Part shown: piece after piece, positions 48,161 through 60,788 of the stretch
How the letters are laid out: each line of letters begins with the position of its first letter
How positions within the stretch are numbered: the stretch's first letter is position 1
Assembly (NCBI GenBank): GCA_045837725.1
Contig: JBEWZL010000266.1
Location: forward strand, 558,001-622,000
DNA from: Vermamoeba vermiformis
Lineage: Eukaryota > Tubulinea > Echinamoebida
Length of the DNA: 64,000 nucleotides
Reading direction: 5' to 3'
Notes under the pieces: model-generated
Told to the model about the DNA's origin: nothing
The model's input: the letters and a program-made list of their open reading frames with translations, nothing else
The model's database searches: none
Position numbers and translations under genes: made by a program

Positions 48161-50293
48161 ATGGAGAAAGATCAAGAACGCCCACCTCAGCAAATTATAA
48201 CTGGTAATAATAACACATTCATCACTTCTAACGCACCAGCTGCTGATTCTCTTCGTCAGACGTACATATTTGGAATGAATTGGCTACTACTGGAATCCAT
48301 CCGGCTCCTCGTCATGGTAAGTCCCTTTAACAGGCAAATTAATTTTAAATTCAATTTCACCATCTCCTTTCTATAAGCGAAATTAGCCTCATTTAATTGA
48401 CCAAACTATATTATAAAATTTACCTGATTTTTTTATGCAGTGCACAACTGTTACATGCGACAAGATAAAATGATTGTTTTCGGCGGTTACACGGACGGTT
48501 CTACTTACCTGAAAGACATTTACGAATATGATTTTGGTAGGACACTACATATTAATATGCATTTAAACTAATTTTTTGGTTGAAGAACGTAAACGGTGGC
48601 GGAATATCAAAGCACTAAAAGGAGGTCAAAACATTGTTGGCAAGCATTCAGCCGCGTACGTTATCGCTATATTAGCGCCATGATGTAGACTAACACTACG
48701 TAGTATGGTTATTCACAACGATAAGATGTATGTCTTCGCTGGGGTCAAGCATCTCGCGGTCAAAACGAACGAGCTAATCGAATTCGACTTTGGTAAGCTA
48801 TCAAATTACTATAAATGGTATCTAAATACCCTGAAATAGAAAAGTTTACTTGGCGCGAAGTTGAACAAAAAGGCGATATACCGGCTGAGCGTTGGGGGTA
48901 AGTTTTCAATCATGCACGTGGTGGATCCTAACCTCGATACCCTCCGCAGTCACACAGCAGTAATGTACAACGGAGAAATGATCGTATTCGGAGGATTCGG
49001 AAGCTCGTTCATGAACGACATTCACGCGTACAATTTCGAAACGGAGACGTGGCGAAGAATATTCGCTAATGGCCGACAACCTAAACCGCGTCACCTTCAC
49101 ACAGCCGTGGTGTATAAAGATAGTACGTTAGTAGAAAACTGCTTTATTTGCTATTCTAACGGCCAAATTTAAGCAATGATTATCTGCGGTGGTTACGCGG
49201 GAAGTATCACTCTTGCAGATCTTTGGGAATATGATTTTAGTAAGTTAAACAATTGTTACATTGTAATCGCTAATATGAGTGTTGTAGAGGACAACAGTTG
49301 GACGCACTTAGACGAGTACAACGAGGCCACAAACAGACGAGGTCACAGTGCAGTTGTGTACAAGAACAAAATGATCGTGTTCGGCGGTGCCGCTGACTCT
49401 CAGAGTGTTAATACCGTGTACCAATGGCATCTAGGTAAGATAAAAGCTCCAACTACCGCAGCTAATACAATTTTCTTCTCAGAACGAAAGAAATGGAAAA
49501 AAATAGAAGTTTACGGTCCTGAACCTAGTAAGACTTGAGTTTCAACGAAAAAATCTTGGTTTAATCATTTTTGTAGCTGTTAGACATTTCCACACCGCGG
49601 TTTTGCACGAAGACTCGATGTACATCTTTGGCGGCATTTTCAAAAGCAGCAATATGAACGACATTCACGAATTCCCCTTAAGTAAGTCATTTTATTGAAT
49701 TAATATCCTTGCGTGTGGATTTGCTTACTCTGGCACGCTAGAGCGAAAAGGAATCTCGGATAAACCAACAGGAGCTTTTGTGGATCTGTCCAAATTACTG
49801 GCGGACAAGAAGTATTGCGACGTGACTTTCATACTCGAAGACGGCACTACATTTCAAGCGCACAAAAACATCCTCGTTTGTCGCAGCGAACACTTCAAAG
49901 CGATGCTAGAAGGAGGACTTAGAGAATCCGGACAAAATATGATAAGAGTGCCTGGTGTCAGAGAACCCGTTTTTAAAGCAATTATGCAGTTCATATATAC
50001 AGATACAGTTACAGTTACCGACGATATTGCCGTGGATCTGTTCATCACGAGCGACAAATTTTTATTACCAAAGTTGAAGTGCCTAGTTGAAGATGCATTG
50101 CTTCGAGGTAATTTAATAAGAATGAAAGTATATTAGTACTAATCCTATTGCAGCAATCGACTCAGAAAATCTGCCGTCGTTGATGGAGCTCGCAACACTT
50201 TACTCCGCGCCAACACTGAAACTAGCTTGTGAGATGTTCACAAAGGGCAAACAACGTAAAAAGGAACGCAAGAATAATCGTCCCTTGGAATAA
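48161..50293 (+). CDS. Kelch-repeat protein with C-terminal BTB domain
   Basis: Start MEKDQERPPQQIIT, spliced in phase through a 56-base intron to DVHIWNELATTGIHPAPRH. Then five or six kelch repeats, each on its own exon: MIVFGGYTDGSTYLKDIY, MYVFAGVKHLAVKTNEL, MIVFGGFGSSFMNDIHAY, MIICGGYAGSITLADLW, MIVFGGAADSQSVNTVY, MYIFGGIFKSSNMNDIH. A BTB domain follows (DLSKLLADKKYCDVTFIL; RSEHFKAMLEGGLRES; FIYTDTVTVTDD), with a short BACK-like helix set and a basic tail. Kelch-then-BTB order is that of LZTR1 and many amoebal proteins, not the BTB-kelch order of KLHL proteins. Likely a cullin-3 substrate adaptor. Confidence 0.93.
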
Positions 50294-50406
50294 TTCTTTG
50301 TACAATAATAAATGTTAGTTCGGCTGGTCGCGCAGGTCGATCGAATTCTTGGAAATGGCCAAAAGTCTTTTTTGTATTCCTTCGGTTCCAGCATCGTTCC
50401 TTTGCC

Positions 50407-53400
50407 ATGAGTACCACAACAGAAGACGTTACTGGGCCGCATCTGACTCTTTCAGAGAGCACCCAGTCGGGGTAAGATCCCGTCGTTCTTTGCTTTGCGT
50501 CAGAACTAATTTAGTTTATGTAGAACGTTGACTCCTAAAATAATTAGAATCAATAAAGATGAAATTAAGATTGGACGACAACCGGACATGGTGGATGTGT
50601 AAGCGATTAATTGCAAAAAATTACCAATAATTTTAAAACAACAATATAATGTTCAACATATCGTACTATGATATGGACATAATTTTAGCATCATTATAAA
50701 ATTTTTTCGATAGCCCTATGGACTGCGCCTTAAAACCACAAATGATCTGCCGAATCCACGCTAAATTGCTGCGCGTTAACATTAATGGACAATCCAAAAT
50801 TAAATTAGTCGATAACAAGAGCACCAACGGACTGATAGTAAACGGGATCAAGGTCGAAGAAGCAATTTTGAAGTAAGTAACAGCCAACTCCTTAACTACG
50901 CAGAGCTTTAATAACTGTCGTGCAGCAATGGTGATACAGTTATATTCGGTGGTGCTCACGTTAAAGTTCCGACTGGAACACCTATTGCCAAGCCGTTATC
51001 AGATCTAATTTATACTTTCGTGGATCCGCCAGAAGAACCGTCGCATGGTACGCCGTGATCTTTAATACCATCACACTATTAACACTAATTAAAGCAGATG
51101 ATGATCTTAACAAAAGCATGGAATTAGATGGCACACAGCCCTATGCCGAACAGCACGCCAACAACGCCACTACCGAAGACAAAACAGCGAGCACACCACC
51201 GCAACTCACTCGTGTCAATTCATCGTCAAATCTCAAAGAATCAGTGGCTACTTTACAAAAACAAGATACTATCCCAATTGCATCGCAATCACTGCGCAAG
51301 AGCGGATCAGAACTCATCGCACCTTCATTACTGCCCTCACAAAAACCTATGAGCGAGTGGAGTGTTGATGAAGTAGCTGAATGGTGCGCCTCAGTCATAA
51401 ACACTGACGAATATAAGTAAGTACACTAAACCACTGATTATAGTTGATACGGATTAACTGTTTTCGTTTAGAGAGAAGATTAAATCGTCCAAAATCGATG
51501 GAAATCAATTGAAAACGCTCGACGAACAAAATTTAGGAGAAACATTAGGAATCACAAAATTCGTCCTCAAACGCAAGTTATCGCTCGCTATCAAAAAAGC
51601 ATTGGCACAGCCAGTAATGCCTCGATCATCCTCCAATCTAGAAAATTCTCCTGCGTCGAGCGAAGACAGCACACCCAAGTCTAAGGAGGTGGCTTCAGGG
51701 GTCGTAACATCTACACCCGAGAAGAAGGGAGAACCAACTACTTCACCTTTGACCACCCCTGCAATGTCACCCATCAAAGGCGATGCACCCGAAATGTCAC
51801 TTGATAGTACAATGCAATACTCAATGCCTGAACAACCTTCGAACAAAAAACGCAAACTCGATGAGTCTGACAGCTCCACAGATGTAACCCCACCTGCAGC
51901 AAAGCGACTCAAATCAAGGTATGTCCACTGCTGAGAAACTCATTGACTCTAATTTCTTTGCTCAGTATGGATATGTCTCGCGAAGACGTATGTCGCCTAG
52001 CTCTAGCAGCAGTCGATCCTGTGACATTAGGCCGCAAAGTGTGGCTCAAACCTGGTGTTAACAAACTTGACGGAAAGTTCTTAGGTCTCTCCGATCCAGC
52101 ACTGAGCAACGTTCAAGCCTGGGTTATTCACTCCGCAAACAAAGGATTTTTCGGCACTCACTTGGCAGTGGTAGGCAACGCTGCAAGTCAAGTACTGCAA
52201 TTTGACTCGGGCAAGATGATCAGCGTGTCCAAGGGACAAAAAATCCAGCTGAGGACGGGCGACATCGTCTATTTAATTGAAGAGCGGCATCCGTTTATGG
52301 TGTTACACTTGGCAGTGAACGAGACAGGCACCTCTGCCTCAACTAACCAAAGCACCAGTGGCAGCTCTATTCTTGATGATTCAAAAGTAGTTGTGCAAAC
52401 ATCTGTCAATAATACAAATGCAGTCAACGATACTCCGAACGTTGAAGTTCAATCGACATCTACGTCCAATGCCAACGACTCAATGGTTGTTGAGCCCAAT
52501 CTGAGTGCCATGACAGTATTAGATAGCAACGTATCGACCTCGACTGCACAGGAGCAAACTGCATTAGCGCCCTCCAAAGAACCAGAAGAAAAGAAGGAAG
52601 AGAAACTGGTTGAGAAACCGCAAGCAATTCAAAGGACTTATGAAGAGCGAAAAGAAGACACCAAGCGAAAGATTATTGATTCGCCAATATACAAGTCTTT
52701 GAGTGGTCTAGACTTGGTGGACTTCGTTTCCAAATATGGCGAACCTTTGACTTCGCGTAAGTTTAAATCAAATCAAATTTGACCATTTTTAACGTGATTC
52801 AAAGCTCCCGCCAACGAACTATTGGAACCCGCAAAATTAGCCTTATTGAATAAGCCAGTCTGCTATTGGATGGAGACGGGCATCTCTTCGATATACAGAC
52901 GCAAAGGCACGTCAGTTTGTTCGCTATGGATCAACAATGCGAACAAGATCAAATTCAACTGCCACATGTGCCCCGACTTTTCACAAAGAGGCGTGTGCAC
53001 GCATGTCATCCTAATGATACACATGTTGAAGACTGAGGTACTGATTTAACTTTCACTTTGACAAACCGTAATAATGCTAACGATACTTTAGCCGCAAAAC
53101 TTCACGGACTTGGAAGAAATCGTCTCGAACTACAAAAGCAATGATTTCAAGCAATTATTTTCGTGCCTGCGGTACTTTGCCCTTCAAGATCCCCAAATAT
53201 TCGTGCACGCAACAATGCGCATAGCCGCTGGTTTTGCTGCTAGCGATAACGTGGATCCCAGTAAAGTCACGGTCAAAATTTCACAACGAGCTTGGTACAA
53301 CGCTCTCGAAGAATTTTTCAACGTAAGAAAAGAATAATTTGTATGTTGTTCTAACTCCAATTACAGGGTTTTGACCCCGAAGGACGCCAGAGACAATTAC

Positions 53401-56400
53401 CCGATGACATTGTTATTCCGTCATTCGATATCGTACTGGAAAAGATTGCCTGTTTAGGAAGTATGCAAGAGAGTGTTCGCGCTTTGATGTGCGTTGCAGA
53501 AGCGATTGCTGACCACAACGATCAAATGACCAAGAGAGGACTTAACCTTGTCACCGACCTGGTCGTAGGTGCTTTTGAAATCTACTTCCTGTCCATGGAC
53601 GAAATTCTCCGAAAGGAAGTGTTACGATCGCTTGCACTCATTCACGAAGACACCCCACTATCATCATCTTTCAAAAAGAAGCTGCAAGCCAGCTGCACGT
53701 GGGATGATCCAGCCTTGGTTGAAGTACTCGCTGGACGAGGCAATGAAGCTTTCATTGAAGACGCGGAGATTGTCCAGTACCGCGTTACAACACTGCTCAA
53801 TCAAGACCGGCACCAAGAGACGGAGAACTACGCGAAACACTTTAAGTTACCTTTTGTGGTGGCTCAAATGCAAGCCATGTAAGTTAATTTTATCGCCTTC
53901 GTATGAAATCTAATCAATTGCAGTACCGAGCGGCATGCTGAAGCGATGGAGACATGCAAAACCTCGCTCCAATCAACACACATCGTGGCGCACCCAGATG
54001 TATATCGAGTATGTTATGTTTATTAATTTGATAGTTCGCTAATAATGTTAGCAGGTCAAGACGATTGTGGACATGTTTGCGGAGACTGATATCAACAAGT
54101 CGATTGAACTGTTTTCATTCGTTCAACCTCTTCAGAACCTGGATTTGACCAACAAAGCGCTCATCATTTCACCGTTGATCGCTCACGCCGGTTTGCTCAA
54201 TGAAGAAGAGCTACAGAAGGTCATAGCGATCATCAAGTCAGTCGGTTTCAGCTTGCAACAAATTGCGGACATGTTTAAAGACACTGCTACACACCTATGT
54301 GCATTCAAGACAAAGCCCGATCTCACAGTCGCTAGCGTGCAAGGAAAACTACTTGCGCGTGAGTGCTTGTTCAAGCCATTCAGGGAGGCCAAATTTGAAG
54401 AGACTCGCAACGGCATTGATTCAATTTTTGCCGCTGCTGTACACTTCTTGCCAGGTACGCGATGCCATTCCTAAATGTTCAATTAGCTCCGACTAACCTG
54501 TCGTAGAATCATTGGACAAGATCGCACTGCTCTGCTTCGAAAAGTTTGAAGAACCAGAAGCCCTATTCTTCTTGATTACAACATTGCAAGAGAAGTATAA
54601 GAACAAGGGTGTCAATGCGATGACCATTCTCGAGCTCTATAACAAGTGCTTCATGAAGCTGTCGAAGAATCCTACTCCGGTCGTTGATTTAGTCAAACAA
54701 GAGAAAGGTACTCAGCCACTGCCAGCCATCAATTTAAGCAAGTTCTACGAGGGCTACTTGAAACAAATCAGTGAACTGCCATTTGAACAGCTGACCACAA
54801 AACTGCCAATTACGACACAGATCGTGGCGTCGACAGTCCAAGGTGAGAATGACTACCCTTTTTGATTGTACCACATATGCTTACATCGATATTTACAGAT
54901 GCAGACATTTTAATCCATTGTGCCAACGCCATGGCAAAGATGAATAATCCCGAGAAGAAGATTGATTTCTACTTGAAAGACTGCGCTGTGGCGTTGATCA
55001 CCGCTGCCTTAAAGATTGTTGCCAAGAACACCTCTTGTAAGTTACATTTATTTTTATGTCAATGCTCTGACTCCTCCTTTAGCCAAACCACAATTGAATA
55101 CGCTTTCTGTAAATATTACTGGAAAATGCAATTGCAAGGCCTGCGGCCAATTCCTGCAATTTGCGCACGACTCCGTGCAAACAACATTGAACTTGTATAA
55201 TGTGTCAGCGGACCACTTCCGAAACAATAACATGGTATGTTACCACTCGATCATCTTAATTTGGCATTAACCACAGTATTAGGACCCACTCTTGATGAAG
55301 TTCTTCACGTTTGCAGAGAGTCGAAACAGAGGTTCTTACATGATGACAGTGAGTAAGTTAGTTGGCTCGTACAGCGCACACGTCAAGACATTGGTGCGCC
55401 AATACGAAGTCGCGATGGAGAAGAAAGAGATGTGCACTAAGTGGCTCATGTTGTGGACTTATCAATCACAAGTTGCATTGGCGTACATCTCAGCTTATCC
55501 TTCAGAACCCGAAATCGTACCGAAAGATCTCGTTGAGGAAATGATGACAAAGCTTGCAGCGCACATTGACAGCGCTACACTTCTCAGCGTGATTCAGTTC
55601 TTTGTTGAGAACAACGAAGAAGAGGCTGCCATTTGTCTCGCTCAAAAAGCTATCACCACGATTGAAACGAACAAAAAACTTGAAATTATGAATGTGAGTA
55701 TCATGTGCAATCTCAAAGTGAGGTTAAAACTAACTTTCTCGACAGTTCATTGCACCAATTTGCATGAAGCATCGAGGAGCTCGACCAATGCTCGACATTG
55801 CCACTGCTATTTTCAAACTTCAACCGAGCATGCAACTGCTGACTAAGATCCGAGAATATCACACGGCAGCACAGAACAAAAACAATAACAATACAAATCA
55901 AGAAGAGCGAAAAGAAGAGGGCGAGAACGATGATGATCTAGATATTACTAACAATAACAAGCCATCGGAAGAATTACCAACGTTTGAAGAATTGATTGAA
56001 AAGTTGTTAAATGAAATGCCTGATTCGGACTTCAAACTCGAAGTAATGGCTGCTGTGAAGTGAGTAGTACGACTTGACATTACCATGAACCTTGTTACTT
56101 ACACTTCTACAGACTGTTCAAAATGGCCGCTGCCTACGTTACAGCCAGACTCACCAAAGTCACCGTGTTTCTCAGCGTGTGTCCGCAACACTCTGTCGAC
56201 GAGAAGTCGTTAATAGACGCGGGATTTGTGCCTATTGTACAAACTATTGCAGCCATTCAGTACGTCCCTACTAACACCATCTTGTTGAATAACCTATCCG
56301 AGGCCGGTAAGAATTGTGTAAATTAATCTTAGGTACTTTCATTTCTAACTTGCACCTTGATCAGATCCGCTTTTGAAACCGCTTCACGCCTATCCTAGGC

Positions 56401-56951
56401 TGTGGTTCATTGCTTCTCTTTGCAAACTCACAAAGTAAGTACCGCTCGTCGTTGTGCAATAACCCTGATCGTTACTTTAAGGCTGTTCCAATTGAACATG
56501 GTGACGCAGAACAAGTTCATCTTGCAAATGTTCACGTGGTTGAAAACTTCACGAAGATTTTTGCTCGACAAAGGTCTATTGGATGAGTGGGACTATATGT
56601 TATACCACATATATGCCTTAAGTGATGGCGGGCTTAAGACTGCTATTCGAAACGATGTCATGGTACGTAATGTCAATTATCAAGTGTCAGCCCGAAGCTA
56701 ACTGTTCATGCTTACAGTTCCGTTCTTCTACCGGCGTTATCCCCGATACACCTCCTCATCTGTGGTACTTGCCACCCCCTCAAATACCAAACAACCCAAG
56801 AATGATCCCGCAAGTTCCTCCGCTGCAGGTAGCCACCAATAGAGGCACCTTGACAAGGGCTTGCTCGCTGTGCAGAATTTTGCTGTCCTATCCTTCTGAT
56901 GCTACACAAATAGAATGCCCTCAATGTAAAAATAGAATGACGTTAATGTAA
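50407..56951 (+). CDS. Giant FHA-SAM-FHA protein with SWIM-like and LSD1-type zinc fingers
   Basis: Start MSTTEDVTGPHLTLSES, spliced in phase to a first FHA domain (about 30-120): EIKIGRQPDMVDV, QMICRIHAKLLRV, LVDNKSTNGLIVNG, keeping the GR, RIH and TNG phosphothreonine contacts. A SAM domain follows (MSEWSVDEVAEWCASVI to LSLAIKKAL), then a Ser/Pro-rich linker with a nuclear signal (NKKRKLDES), and a second FHA-like domain of the PNKP/aprataxin type (KVWLKPGVNKLDGKFLG; TGDIVYLIEERHPF). A SWIM-like zinc site (CHMCPDFSQRGVCTHV), a very long helical body, a CxCxxC motif (GKCNCKACGQF), and finally an LSD1-type finger (CSLCRILLSYPSDAT, CPQC) complete it. About 1,800 residues. A DNA-damage or nuclear signalling scaffold is inference. 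Confidence 0.85.
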
Positions 56952-57089
56952 ATATAAAATAAACCCGTCTTGAAGATCGGATCTTGATCTGCGAAAAACT
57001 GGAGAACGTGGCATTACGCGGGTAAGACATTTTGCTGAAAATCAAAATATCTATTTAAAAATAAAGAATACAACATCGCTGAAGTAAAC

Positions 57090-58287
57090 ATGTCATTCGG
57101 TGGACCAAAAAAAGGTTGGGGCTCGGCAAATCCAAAGTTACAAATTAAATACGTCAAGGAAGCACCAAAGCCCAAACCAGAACCAAAAGTAGAGTTAAAG
57201 AATACATCAGAAGATGAAATATTACCATCACCAATCATTAGCGACACTACACAAGGCGGAAGAAGAACGATTTTGCTCGAAGGTATTATCTTTTTGGTCT
57301 AAAATTTCGAAAATTATTAATTGCTTGAATAACTTTTTGTTCGTGCAATATTCTTACCGAATTTAATTGTTTGATTTTATTTGAATTTTTCTGCTCGAGA
57401 TCGCAACTAACCAGGTCTTTTTTCAGATGGAGCGGTGATTGAATACTTCCCTGATTTCCTAAACGAAACAGATGCCAATGCCATATTTAAAGAACTCGTG
57501 GACACAATGCCATGGGGTGAACACAAAATATTTAGCAAAGCTTCACAGAAATGGGTACGTGCTCGATCTGCTATCATTTTCTGTATTACGCTTGTTAATC
57601 AAAATATTCTGGTTCGATAGGTCGATCAGCCTCGCCTCGTAGCATGGATTGCGGCAGATAAAACATTTGACTACACCTACAGTGGCCTTACATTGAATCC
57701 GTATCCAATGACTCGAGCGATCTTAGATCTGAAACAACGCATTGAAGCAGTGACACCTGGCAATCGATACGACGGTGTATTAGTCAACAATTATCGCAAC
57801 GGCAAAGATTCAATCAATTGGCATAGCGATGACGAGACAACACTTGTCAAAGGTAGCACGATCGCGTCCATCTCACTTGGTAAGTCCAACGTTCACTTAC
57901 GATGCATCCAAAGGCCTCAAATCATATAATATGATGCATAGGATGTGTGCGCGAATTCGTGTTGCGACACAAGAATAAGAAACTTCAGCACTTAGTCTTG
58001 CCACTGAAGCACGGCAGTCTCTTGTTGATGGCGCGTAAGTCTTAGAAAGCTAATTATAGCCGTATTTTATACGGAACTAACGTGTCAATGCCGTCACAGA
58101 GAATGTACAAAAGTTTTATTTGCATGCAGTGCCTAAGCAGCTGACATTATGCCCCAAACACAACGAGCAAGACAACTACGGCCTGTGCACGTGCAAAACA
58201 TCGCAGCGACTGAACTTGACTTTCAGACACTATCAACGCGAGGAAAATGCAACGCAAAACCAAAATAACAATCAAGATATTGAATAA
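57090..58287 (+). CDS. AlkB-family Fe(II)/2-oxoglutarate demethylase (ALKBH2/3-like)
   Basis: A direct-reversal repair enzyme for alkylated bases. Start MSFGGPKKGWGSANPKL; a disordered Lys/Pro/Glu lead is spliced (GAAG|AT) into the AlkB fold: VIEYFPDFLNETDANAIF, then VNNYRNGKDSINWHSDDE with the HxD iron ligands, STIASISLG, FVLRHKNKK, HGSLLLMAQNVQKFYLHAVPK with the distal His, and RLNLTFRHY with the 2-oxoglutarate arginine. The PRLVAWIAADKTFDYTYSG block is the base-flipping region of ALKBH2/3. An unusual CPKHNEQDNYGLCTCK insert with three cysteines and a His precedes the last strand and may bind zinc. Five exons, 140 bases after the FHA-protein gene. Confidence 0.95.
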
Positions 58288-58304
58288 CCAGGGTGAGTCT
58301 TGAT

Positions 58305-58314
58305 TCAGATCTGA
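58305..58314. promoter_or_regulatory. Palindrome TCAGATCTGA before the tandem kinase gene
   Basis: A perfect 10-base palindrome 49 bases before the ATG at 58363. The same 10-mer also occurs at 29660-29669 (5' exon region of the F-box-JmjC gene) and 37126-37135 (coding). Role unknown. Confidence 0.3.
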
Positions 58315-58362
58315 AATAAGGTATAGCGCAAACTTTTGCGAAATTTAGTATCACTTATCTCT

Positions 58363-60739
58363 ATGGACGAAAACGACAAAGAAACAGATATCGATAAAGA
58401 AATACGAGAGCTACTCGACGAGAATGAGTCCAACTTAAAACCACTGAAAAATCATTTGCCTCTGCTACGCTATTACTCGACCTGTATTAGGTATGTACGA
58501 ACCAATTTAATTTATTATTTTCTTAATCCAGATTAATTTAGTTCCTACTAGACATGTATGAATAACGTATTTCAAAATAGAAGTGCAGAGACCGAGCTAA
58601 CAGCTGAGTTAAGAGAATTAGCGCCGTACGTAGTGCAATCTGTAGTTCCCGGCAATCGCTCTCGCGTTGGACTGAACCTAAGTAACAATAACTATTTCGG
58701 GCAATTCTGCGCACTTGAAGACTGGACGCGCGAACTTATGGCACACAAAGTACTCGATCCGTTCAATCATCCGCACGTTATAAAAATATTCGCCAAACAC
58801 TACTTGAACATCAAGTCGGTAGAAGGCATTATTATAACACCTTTATACAAGCCCTTTGCTTGGACCATTCTTGCTCACGTGAAAGAAGTGATGAAACAAC
58901 TTTTGGAGGTAAAAACGAGTTTTATTTGCAGATTGCGTAATTCATTCTTGATAGGCTCTAGCATTCTGCCACTCTCTCGGCATATACCACGGCAATATTA
59001 AACCCGAGAATATCGTATGGGAATGGGACGAAGAGAAGAACAAGCCGCACATCTACCTGATCGACTTTGCAAGTTGCTACCGGAACGAAGCTGATTATGA
59101 ACTCGTCCGTTCGCTTGGCAATATACTATACCAATCACGTGAACGCATACTTTGTCAGAGGTTTGAACCACTTTGGGTCGATGACATGTGGGCTGCAGGA
59201 ATAACTTTCGCTGAGATGGTATTCTGAGCCGCAGTACAATCATTATGAAACTTAATTGTTCTAGCTATTAGGCATTAAAGAAGGTCACCTACTAGGAAGT
59301 AAAGAAGCTGTCTTACAGTTCGACTGCAACACAGAAATTAGATTCAATGATTTGGATCCGCAAGCTCGAGATCTACTTTCAAACTTGTTGGTTGACTACA
59401 CGCGCAGATCGAGCGCGAAAGAGGCATTGTCACACTCATATTTCGCTGATAAGGGACAAGTGCCTTCTAGTAAGCGAAAATTGGATGACACAGAAGAGGG
59501 TACTGAGCCACCAAAGAAACGGCCGAACGTAAATAAGGAGTAAGCAATTGTTGCCTTGCGAGAGTAAAAGACTTAAACAGTAAGCTTCTTAACAGAGCTA
59601 CTACAGATCTGAAAGACAGTTATGTGGAAAACAGCAGCACCGAAAGCGCTGAACTGGACGAAACCGGACTGACTCCGCTCGATAAGCCAATGAACTTAAT
59701 GGTCTACGGCAAGGATATTCTGGGGTAAGCCTCGATGAAGTTTAATTTAGAGCTATCAATATTGATCATGCCCAAGAATTGTTGGGCAAGAAGTGACTGA
59801 AGACGTCAGAGATCTGTGTCAGTACGAAGTAGTATCCATGGTGGCAAGCAATCCAGATCACTTTGGCCTCCAAATTGACGGCAAATACTATTTCGGTAAA
59901 TTTTCTCAGCACGTTGAATGGACAGCTGAGGTCAAGGCCCACGACGTGCTGGATCCGTTTAATCATCCGCACGTCATCAAATTGCATGCAAAGCACGAGA
60001 TCAAAGTCGCAACTCTCGGCGGCATTACTATAACTCCGCTCTATGAGCCATTTGACTGGGACCGCCTTTGTCCTCACGTTAAAGAAGTCACGAAACAGCT
60101 GTTGGAGGTAACACCTAATACCCCAATTGTCCGTTAGTACTCGTGACTCATTCACTAGGCCCTAGCATTCTGCCACGCTCATAGTGTGTATCACGGTGAT
60201 GTTAAGCCCGATAATATCGTATGGGAATGGGACGAAGAGAACAACAGGCCACACATCTACCTGATCGACTTCAACGGCAGTTACATGAACGAACTGGACT
60301 ACTTGGGAGTGTTCATGTTCGGCACAGAGCCATACAAATCACCACAACGCGTTCACCTGCGACGAACAGAGCTGTTGTGGGTCGAAGACATGTGGGCTGC
60401 GGGGATCTCTTTTGCCGAGATGGCACGTACACGATCGAGCTTAGAAAGGACTAATATCATTGTTAGTTATTACATATGAAAAGAGGCCATCTACTATATG
60501 ATTCTGAAGACATAGATGCGTTTGACAGTACCACAGAACCTCGCTTTAGTGACCTGGATCCTCTCGCTCGAGATCTGCTTTCAAAGCTCCTAAACCCCGA
60601 CTACAAAACGCGAATTACCGCTGAACAGGCGCTACAACATCCGTACTTCGCAAAATCTGATTACGACCAGCCTATTCAAAAAAGAGTGCAGGATTCGGCA
60701 CATCCGATCAGTCAGACGAGTAAATCCGGAGTTCTCTGA
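58363..60739 (+). CDS. Second tandem pseudokinase-kinase protein
   Basis: Start MDENDKETDIDKEIREL, spliced (AG|A) to SAETELTAELREL. Kinase domain 1: VGLNLSNNNYFGQF, IYHGNIKPENIVWEW (Asn at the catalytic Asp) and LIDFASCY (no DFG), so a pseudokinase. After a charged linker (RKLDDTEEGTEPPKKRP) with a nuclear-like patch, and an in-phase splice, domain 2 is a clear duplicate: FGLQIDGKYYFGKF, VYHGDVKPDNIVWEW with the catalytic Asp, LIDFNGSY (DFN in place of DFG), GTEPYKSPQRV. The C-lobe of both repeats as RDLLSxLL and EQALQHPYF/KEALSHSYF. Domain 2 uses a GC-AG intron where domain 1 has GT-AG. Domain order again matches pseudokinase first, kinase second, though sequence differs from the 32517 gene. 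Confidence 0.82.
60423..60466 (+). other. GC-AG intron, 44 bases
   Basis: The exon ends GCCGAGATG and the intron starts GCACGTAC. Using this GC donor and the AG at 60465-60466 gives EM-LLHMKRGHLL, exactly parallel to EM-LLGIKEGHLL in the first kinase domain, where the same junction has a GT donor. No GT donor gives a sensible frame. Confidence 0.6.
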
Positions 60740-60788
60740 TTAACTGCAGTTAGTATGATAAGTGGGTTATATCCTTAGAGTTAAATAC

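Noticed and set aside
51505-51912. 135-codon minus-strand frame
   Set aside because: Antisense shadow of the Ser/Pro-rich linker between the SAM and second FHA domains.
59580-59760. Boundary between two separate kinase genes
   Set aside because: Two in-phase introns carry the frame across this linker (GA|A and GG|A joins), and no promoter-like gap is present.
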